A stretch of 9,988 nucleotides of DNA from RGIG2206 sp045648425 (GTDB lineage: Bacteria; Bacillota; Clostridia; Oscillospirales; Acutalibacteraceae). Made by a program: the position numbers and the translations under genes. Shown piece after piece: positions 5,045 through 9,988 of the stretch (within the stretch, counting starts at the first letter, position 1; each line of letters starts with the position of its first letter). The stretch lies in contig JAZRNV010000029.1 of NCBI GenBank assembly GCA_045648425.1, forward strand, positions 1-9,988, in the 5' to 3' direction. The notes below the pieces were generated by a model, which saw only the letters and a program-made list of their open reading frames with translations, had not been told where the DNA came from and did not search any database.

Positions 5045-6889
5045 TTATTTGGTTTTAAGCCAAGCGGCTATTTCGGTCTGCCAGTCTTTACCTGCAGAGG
5101 CGTAGTCTACAAGATAAAACTTTTCACCGGTTCTGTCGGTAAATTCCATTTTAAGCAAGCATGGCTCACCGTCGACAATCACATTGTCTGCACAAATGGT
5201 GCCGACCGGCTCAAAATCAAAAACTGAGGATGCAGCTTTGCCCAGTCGGGAGTCTGCCGCAAGCACAAGAGGACCGCGCATTACAGCGATATAATTATCC
5301 TCTTCATCCCGATGATAAGCGGTTACGGGGGAGGCCACGTAGTTATCTGCCGTCGTATTGGACATATCGGTATAAACCACCGCTTTTTCCCATTTTATCG
5401 GCAACCGGGTGCGGAGTTTCATATCAAAATCAAGGGTAACAGTGTTCTTTGACCATTCCTTGCTGAAGATTGCGTAGCCGTCCTCTTTGCCTGTCCAGGC
5501 GGGAATACGAACCCTTAATTCAAAGGTAACGGGGCGCTCTGCTTTAACGCTGATTTCAACCTTACTGTCAACGGGATAATCGGTTGTTTGCTCAATTTCA
5601 ACCTTTACGCCCTTGAAATTCACAGTGGCAGTGCCCTTTTCGAAGAAGTTGATTGTGATTCCTTTTTCATCTGCAGTTATCATATTTTTCATAAACACGC
5701 CAACGCCTGCCGCCGAAATGCAAGCGCAACAACCGTAATAACTGTGGTCGGGCATTAATTGCAAGCCGCCGATTTGCAAGCCACGTCTGGAAGATAACAA
5801 AGGACTGTAGCTATCAACGGGCAAGAGGGTTTCTTTAAAATCGGTGATGCCGTTTCTGTCTACGAAATCCTCACGGGCAGAGGGACTGTGCTTGCCCTTG
5901 GTATTAAGAGCGCCAAGATAAGCGTTGTAAAAGGATTGCTCCATACAGTCAGCAAAACGTGAATCGGAAGTCATCTCCAAAACACGAGAGCAGAATTTCA
6001 TCCAGGTAACAGTAACGCAGGTTTCTTGCAAAACCTCCTTTTGCCTTACCGTCTGACGGGCAGAAGTATAGTCAAACAATTCGTGGGTTATGCCACTGCA
6101 ACCGATAATTGAAAGCTCGGAATCAGCAACGGCATTGGCAAAGTTAACAACGGCGGTTTTGCACCACTCTTCGCCTGTGACGTAGTAATATTCAAGCAAT
6201 CCCTCAAAGCACGAAATCATTTCGTATGCCTTTGATACCCCGTACTCGTAGGGCAACAATTCGTTTTCGTACGCAAGCTTAAAGACGTTGACCTTTCTTG
6301 TTCCGCCCTCGTTTACGATATGGGTAGCAAAGTTCAGGTATTTCTCCTCTTTTGTCAAATTGTAAAGCTTTACAATTGGCTCAAGAATAGAGGAAGAATT
6401 AAGTCCGTACCAAAAGCCCGACGTGTGGGTGACTTTAGTCTTGCCGTCACCTATGTGCAAAAGGATATAGTCGGCACATCCTTTGATAAACTCAATTATC
6501 TGTGATTTAAAGGCGTTATCCTTGCAAATGTCAAGGTAATACTCGCAGGCAAGAATAACGTATTTTCTGCACCACATATCCCAAGCGGTGAATTCATTCT
6601 CTCGCAAGTAAGAGGACACTCTGCCGTCTTCATCTGCGGTGGTAAGCATATCCTTTACAGAGTCGGTCAGAATGTTGTAAAGAGTTTCGTCTTGAGTGTA
6701 TTCGTACACAAGGCATCCGCCTCGCATCATTTTGCCCCAAAATTCGCCCTTCCAGCCGTGCTTTTCACTGTCAGGATGGATACGAAAAACATCCGCAAAT
6801 TTTGCCCACAGTTCTTTGTCGGTCAGTTGCTTTGACTGAAAAAACTTGGCAGTTTTGTCGGCAATGCCTCTTGTTTTTAGCTTTATCAT
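5045..6889 (-). CDS. GH127-type (DUF1680, beta-L-arabinofuranosidase-like) glycosidase
   Basis: This 614-residue protein has the DUF1680/GH127 layout: an alpha-helical barrel over roughly 1-400 followed by beta domains. In the characterised GH127 enzyme HypBA1 a Cys nucleophile lies in a zinc site formed by an E-x-C pair and adjacent Cys residues, with an upstream Glu as acid/base. Matching positions here are THELF (Glu270), QETC (Glu289, Cys291), and YYGCCAC (Cys387, Cys388). The C-terminal half has TDYP (436-439), RIPAW (461-465), and VMRGPLVLA (536-544), all typical of the family. There is no signal peptide, so it acts inside the cell on an imported oligosaccharide. Related families such as GH146 share this fold and metal site, so beta-arabinofuranoside is likely but not certain. 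AAGGAGG at 6897-6903 supports the ATG at 6889. It follows the second AraC gene by 21 nt and is co-transcribed with it. Confidence 0.88.
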   Translation of the reverse strand: MIKLKTRGIADKTAKFFQSKQLTDKELWAKFADVFRIHPDSEKHGWKGEFWGKMMRGGCLVYEYTQDETLYNILTDSVKDMLTTADEDGRVSSYLRENEFTAWDMWCRKYVILACEYYLDICKDNAFKSQIIEFIKGCADYILLHIGDGKTKVTHTSGFWYGLNSSSILEPIVKLYNLTKEEKYLNFATHIVNEGGTRKVNVFKLAYENELLPYEYGVSKAYEMISCFEGLLEYYYVTGEEWCKTAVVNFANAVADSELSIIGCSGITHELFDYTSARQTVRQKEVLQETCVTVTWMKFCSRVLEMTSDSRFADCMEQSFYNAYLGALNTKGKHSPSAREDFVDRNGITDFKETLLPVDSYSPLLSSRRGLQIGGLQLMPDHSYYGCCACISAAGVGVFMKNMITADEKGITINFFEKGTATVNFKGVKVEIEQTTDYPVDSKVEISVKAERPVTFELRVRIPAWTGKEDGYAIFSKEWSKNTVTLDFDMKLRTRLPIKWEKAVVYTDMSNTTADNYVASPVTAYHRDEEDNYIAVMRGPLVLAADSRLGKAASSVFDFEPVGTICADNVIVDGEPCLLKMEFTDRTGEKFYLVDYASAGKDWQTEIAAWLKTK

Positions 6890-6910
6890 ATTTTTGCCTC
6901 CTTCTTAAGC

Positions 6911-7717
6911 TCACAAATTGGCTGAATTGGTTTTTGCTATATATTCCTTGGGTGAAACACCGATTTTCGCCTTAAAAACGTTAGAAAAGTAAAGAGGGTC
7001 CTTATAGCCCGAAAGCAGAGCAATATTCTTAACCGACGTAACGTTTTGCTTAATAAGAAAAACGGCGTGCTGAATACGGGTATTGGTAAGATAATCGGAA
7101 AAGGTTATGCCCATACTGTCCTTAAAAACACGGGACAAATATTTGCTGTTGTATCCAAAATGGGTGGCAATAGCAGTTAAATTAAGCTTGCCGTCCATAA
7201 AATTCTCGTCCACGTACTTTACAATCTCGCTTAAAAGCAGTTGTTCGCCCGTTGACTGAGACGGAACCATCTCGCCCAAGGTGTAATATAATACGCTTTC
7301 GCTGATAAGGTCAAGGTTTTTTTCGCTGGCTTTGATGATTGAACTTTCCCAAAAGGCAACGAGTCCCTCGTACCCGTCAAAAACGCAATTAAGAGGGGTT
7401 ATACCAAAATGGGCAAAGAGATCTTTTGCGCGACTTCCGTCAAAGGTAATATACATATACTGAATATTGTCAGTGTTTTGAATTTTGTAAGGGATTTGCT
7501 TAAATGTAAAGAAAATCTTGCCTGCATTTATTCTTTTTTTACCTTGTTCTGTGGCGAGCGTGCCTGCTCCTTGAGTCACAAAATAAATTGTATTAAAGTC
7601 GTTGGTGCGAAAAGCAGGTTCCTGCGGCGCGTTTTTTTCATACACAAAGGCATAGGTAGTAAGGCATTGATTGCTTTTACCGCTTGCAAACTTGCATATG
7701 TTTTCGTTATATTTCAT
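6911..7717 (-). CDS. AraC family transcriptional regulator (second)
   Basis: The product has 268 residues when started at ATG 7717, where GGTGGTG lies six bases upstream. The open frame continues to a TTG at 7777, and ATGs at 7723 and 7735 are alternatives. The N-terminal half (about 15-150) is a cupin-like sensing domain with NTIYFVTQGAGTL (42-54) and KIFFTFKQIPYKIQ (67-80). The C-terminal half carries two helix-turn-helix units, around 178-202 (NLTAIATHFGYNSKYLSRVF) and 227-250 (IALLSGYKDPLYFSNVFK), and ends with the signature GVSPKEYI (253-260). Such regulators usually activate sugar-use genes in response to the sugar. It leads the operon with the GH127-type gene and is divergent from the transporter/Gfo-Idh pair, so it plausibly controls both sides. 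Confidence 0.92.
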   Translation of the reverse strand: MKYNENICKFASGKSNQCLTTYAFVYEKNAPQEPAFRTNDFNTIYFVTQGAGTLATEQGKKRINAGKIFFTFKQIPYKIQNTDNIQYMYITFDGSRAKDLFAHFGITPLNCVFDGYEGLVAFWESSIIKASEKNLDLISESVLYYTLGEMVPSQSTGEQLLLSEIVKYVDENFMDGKLNLTAIATHFGYNSKYLSRVFKDSMGITFSDYLTNTRIQHAVFLIKQNVTSVKNIALLSGYKDPLYFSNVFKAKIGVSPKEYIAKTNSANL

Positions 7718-7748
7718 CTTCATCACCACCAACATTTTAAAACAAATG

Positions 7749-7777
7749 CGAATAATTAGCAATACAAAAGTAGACAA
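7749..7777 (-). promoter_or_regulatory. Possible promoter for the second AraC regulator-GH127 operon
   Basis: On the minus strand TTGTCT (7772-7777) is followed after 17 nt by TATTCG (7749-7754). The -10 match is poor, so this is tentative; a weak promoter would fit an activated sugar operon. Confidence 0.28.
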
Positions 7778-7790
7778 AACCTATGTTTAT

Positions 7791-7805
7791 ATAGAAAAAA
7801 TCTAT
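7791..7805. repeat. Small dyad in divergent control region
   Basis: ATAGA (7791-7795) and TCTAT (7801-7805) form an inverted repeat around AAAAA, midway between the divergent AraC/GH127 and transporter/Gfo-Idh operons. It could be a regulator site or just AT-rich coincidence. Confidence 0.2.
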
Positions 7806-7823
7806 TTTAATTTAAAAAAACGA

Positions 7824-7832
7824 TGATAAAAT
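7824..7832 (+). promoter_or_regulatory. Extended -10 promoter for the transporter-Gfo/Idh operon
   Basis: TGATAAAAT joins the TGn extension to TAAAAT (7827-7832, 5 of 6 consensus). No good -35 is found 16-18 nt upstream, which suits an extended -10 or activator-dependent promoter. The predicted start near 7839 lies only a few bases before the GGAGG at 7845-7849. Confidence 0.45.
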
Positions 7833-7857
7833 ATCCTTGTAACAGGAGGGATGCATA

Positions 7858-8751
7858 ATGGAAGAAATGCAAAGCTACGGACTTCTTACCCTGTCTACCG
7901 TAATGTTTGGGTTTATGTTTTGGTTTAAGGATATATTCCGCAGAAATTACGGCAGTGGGCTTTGCGCTACATACGTAATGAGTCTTGGGGGCGGAATATT
8001 CGGATTTATTGCCTTGGCGGTTATAAACGGACTTAAATTTGAATTTTCGCTTTTTGCTTTTATAATGGCTGTTCTTTCTGCTGTTAACGCTCTTTTTTTC
8101 TCTTTTTGCAGTTTAAAGGCGTTGGACAAAATCAACCTATCTTTATACTCTCTTTTTTCAATGTTGGGCGGAATGGCGTTGCCATTTATTTCGGGCATAC
8201 TTTTTCACGGTGAGGGACTTACCGTAGGCAAAATCGTCTGCTTTATTTTTATTACCGTCGCGCTTTGCTTGACAGTTAAAAAGGACAACAAAAAATCGGG
8301 AACTATTTACTATATCGGCGTGTTTGTATTTAACGGTATGTCGGGGGTAATTTCAAAGGCCTATCAAGCTTTACCCTTTGAAAAAATATCCTCTGCCGGC
8401 TATTCGGTGCTTACAGCCCTCGTTGCTATTTTCCTTTCCGCCTTTCTTTTGCTTGTAACAAAAGGTGAAAAGCGCAAAATCAATCTGCCCTGTATTTTTG
8501 CAATGGCAGGCACGGGAATTTTGAGCAGAATAGGCAACTGGCTGCTTTTAGTTTCGCTTATAAGTCTGCCTGCATCTGCCCAATATCCTTTTGTAACGGG
8601 CGGCACGATGATTGTGTCCACAATCATAAGCTTATTTGGCAAAAACAAGCCTACCAAAAAAGAAATTGCAGCAGTTATGTTGGCTTTTGCCGCGGTGGTA
8701 ATACTTGTGTTACTGCCGTCGGATGTAATATTTAAAATCACTTGGAGGTAA
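7858..8751 (+). CDS. DMT superfamily (EamA-like) membrane transporter
   Basis: This 297-residue protein is hydrophobic throughout, with about ten predicted membrane segments in two similar halves (roughly 5-135 and 148-290), as in drug/metabolite transporters of the EamA type. Short loops carry positive residues (KKDNKKSG at about 141-148, KGEKRKINL at about 201-209, KNKPTKKE at about 261-268). DMT members move amino acids, nucleotide sugars or other small metabolites, and several Clostridial ones sit in sugar clusters; the substrate cannot be read from sequence. GGAGG at 7845-7849 is eight bases before ATG 7858. An earlier ATG at 7851 is too close to it and out of frame. The gene stops within the ribosome binding site of the Gfo/Idh gene, so the two are tightly coupled. 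Confidence 0.82.
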   Translation: MEEMQSYGLLTLSTVMFGFMFWFKDIFRRNYGSGLCATYVMSLGGGIFGFIALAVINGLKFEFSLFAFIMAVLSAVNALFFSFCSLKALDKINLSLYSLFSMLGGMALPFISGILFHGEGLTVGKIVCFIFITVALCLTVKKDNKKSGTIYYIGVFVFNGMSGVISKAYQALPFEKISSAGYSVLTALVAIFLSAFLLLVTKGEKRKINLPCIFAMAGTGILSRIGNWLLLVSLISLPASAQYPFVTGGTMIVSTIISLFGKNKPTKKEIAAVMLAFAAVVILVLLPSDVIFKITWR

Positions 8752-8756
8752 TTAAA

Positions 8757-9988
8757 ATGAAAAGTATAAAAATCGGTATTTTTGGCTATAACCGCGGCGG
8801 ACATTTGGCAGACAATATCCTTGCTCTTAACGGAGATATAGTTGCCGTTTGCGAAAAAAACGAAAAGTTTCTTAATAAGGCAAAGGAAAAACTTGGTGAT
8901 ACGGCAACCTATTATAAAGATTTTGACTCATTTATTGAGCATAGCGGAATGGAGGCAGTGCTTCTTGCCAACTATTTCCCCGAGCACGCGCCATACGCTA
9001 TCCGTTGCCTTGAAAAAGGAATACACGTTTTGTCAGAGTGCATTCCCAACGGCACTATGGCAGAGGGTGTTGCCCTTGTTGAAGCGGCAGAAAAGAGCAG
9101 CGCCAAGTATATGCTTTTAGAGAATTACCCCTTTATGCTTTTTAATCAAGAGATGAAAAAGGTGTGCGAGGGTGGCTCTTTGGGCAAAATCCTTTATGCC
9201 GAGGGCGAGTACAATCACGCGGTCAATACCTACGCTGACCTGAACGGACTTTATGACAGTCTGAAGCATTGGCGCTTCTATTTGCCCAGAACATATTATC
9301 TTACTCATTCCCTTGCGCCTATTGCTTATGCGACGGGGGCCTTGCCTGTAAGAGTTACCGCTATGCCCGTATATTGCCCTGCACCTTCAGACTGCAACCG
9401 TGCATCATACGTAGGGGAACGGGCAGCAATAATCACCACCCTTAACGATGATGATTCAGTTTTTAAGTTTACCGGTTGCTCCACTTTTGGCGGCAGTGAT
9501 AATTCCTACCGTATTTGTGGTTATAAGGGTACTATTGAAAACGTGCGCGGCACCGAGGGTAAGATTATGCTCAGATATAATGATTGGACTGTTCCCGAAG
9601 GCAAGGAAAAGACAAATTATTATATGCCCGAGTGGGATGATAAAGATGCCGAACTGATTAAGAAGGCAGGTCACGGCGGTGGCGATTTCTGTATTATCCG
9701 CGAGTTTTTTGATTGTATTAGTCAGGATAAAACGCCTGTTTTTGACGTTTACTTTGCCACCCGACTGTCGTCAGTAGCAATTTTAGCCCACAGAAGCTTG
9801 CTTGAGTTTGGCGTTCCCTACGACATCCCTGATTTCAGGAACAAAGCCGACAGAGACAAGTGGAGAGAGGACACTCTTTCACCTTTCTATTATTCTGACG
9901 GCAGAGAACCCTCAATGCCTTGTTGTTCAAATCCTGATTACAAACCAAGCGAACAACAAATTGACAACGTCAAAAAACTTCTTGAAAA
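8757..9988 (+). CDS. Gfo/Idh/MocA family oxidoreductase-like protein, 3' end beyond window
   Basis: The frame is open for 410 codons from ATG 8757 to the right edge; members of this family are about this long, so only a few residues are probably missing. The N-terminal Rossmann fold begins IKIGIFGYNRGGHLADNI (residues 4-21), followed by a strand ending in DIVAVCEKN (27-35). The second part contains LLENYPFM (120-127), the HWRFYLPRTYYLTHSLAPI stretch (171-189), and a beta-rich C-terminal domain. The usual EKP motif of classical dehydrogenases is replaced by SECIP (93-97), so the catalytic Lys is absent, as in several non-dehydrogenase subgroups including GH109-like NAD-dependent glycosidases. 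The exact reaction is therefore open: oxidoreductase on a sugar or NAD-dependent glycoside cleavage. The ribosome binding site GGAGG (8744-8748) lies inside the end of the transporter gene. The neighbouring GH127-type enzyme supports a role in carbohydrate breakdown. Confidence 0.88.
   Translation, partial: MKSIKIGIFGYNRGGHLADNILALNGDIVAVCEKNEKFLNKAKEKLGDTATYYKDFDSFIEHSGMEAVLLANYFPEHAPYAIRCLEKGIHVLSECIPNGTMAEGVALVEAAEKSSAKYMLLENYPFMLFNQEMKKVCEGGSLGKILYAEGEYNHAVNTYADLNGLYDSLKHWRFYLPRTYYLTHSLAPIAYATGALPVRVTAMPVYCPAPSDCNRASYVGERAAIITTLNDDDSVFKFTGCSTFGGSDNSYRICGYKGTIENVRGTEGKIMLRYNDWTVPEGKEKTNYYMPEWDDKDAELIKKAGHGGGDFCIIREFFDCISQDKTPVFDVYFATRLSSVAILAHRSLLEFGVPYDIPDFRNKADRDKWREDTLSPFYYSDGREPSMPCCSNPDYKPSEQQIDNVKKLLE

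Noticed and set aside
8842..9674. Open frames at 8842-9120, 9117-9308 and 9448-9674
   Set aside because: All are out-of-frame shadows of the Gfo/Idh gene, which is open without interruption from 8757 to the window edge.
8800..9988. Gfo/Idh gene as a pseudogene because of the missing EKP lysine
   Set aside because: There is no stop or frameshift in 410 codons, and the surrounding family motifs are kept, so a diverged subgroup is the better reading.

Overview
The window looks like a chromosomal segment of a Gram-positive anaerobe of the class Clostridia, probably a gut-type Oscillospiraceae/Lachnospiraceae relative. This is inferred from strong AAGGAGG-type ribosome binding sites before nearly every gene, good sigma-A promoters, a Cys-rich DUF1540 miniprotein, a QueH-type epoxyqueuosine reductase, a Ser-rich-linker lipoprotein, and AraC regulators beside sugar enzymes. 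No rRNA, tRNA, CRISPR array, insertion sequence or phage gene was seen.

Layout. (1) Positions 1-737, minus strand: the N-terminal 245 residues of a CapA/PgsA-type metallophosphatase-fold protein. It has a perfect-consensus sigma-A promoter (935-963) and a structured leader of about 190 nt. (2) 1039-2816, plus strand: an AEC-family permease, QueH and a 53-residue DUF1540 protein, probably co-transcribed, ending in a perfect 16-bp bidirectional terminator (2830-2866). (3) 2841-4999: an AraC regulator (minus) divergent from an uncharacterised secreted lipoprotein (plus). Their shared 107-bp intergenic region carries overlapping promoter elements and a candidate operator repeat. This pair is fenced on both sides by bidirectional terminators. 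(4) 5045-7717, minus strand: a second AraC regulator followed by a GH127-type (DUF1680) glycosidase, 21 nt apart. (5) 7858-9988, plus strand: a DMT/EamA-like transporter translationally close-packed with a Gfo/Idh/MocA-family protein that runs off the right edge.

How it fits together. Regions 4 and 5 form a divergent unit whose likely theme is capture and breakdown of an oligosaccharide or glycoside: regulator, cytoplasmic glycosidase, membrane transporter, and a sugar-modifying NAD(P)-dependent enzyme or glycosidase. Region 3 looks like a separate regulator plus surface-protein module. Regions 1 and 2 are housekeeping or envelope-type genes. All genes appear intact apart from the two cut by the window edges. 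No clearly undescribed multi-gene system is evident. The least explained items are the secreted lipoprotein, the long structured leader upstream of the CapA-like gene, and the function of the GH127/DMT/Gfo-Idh cluster.
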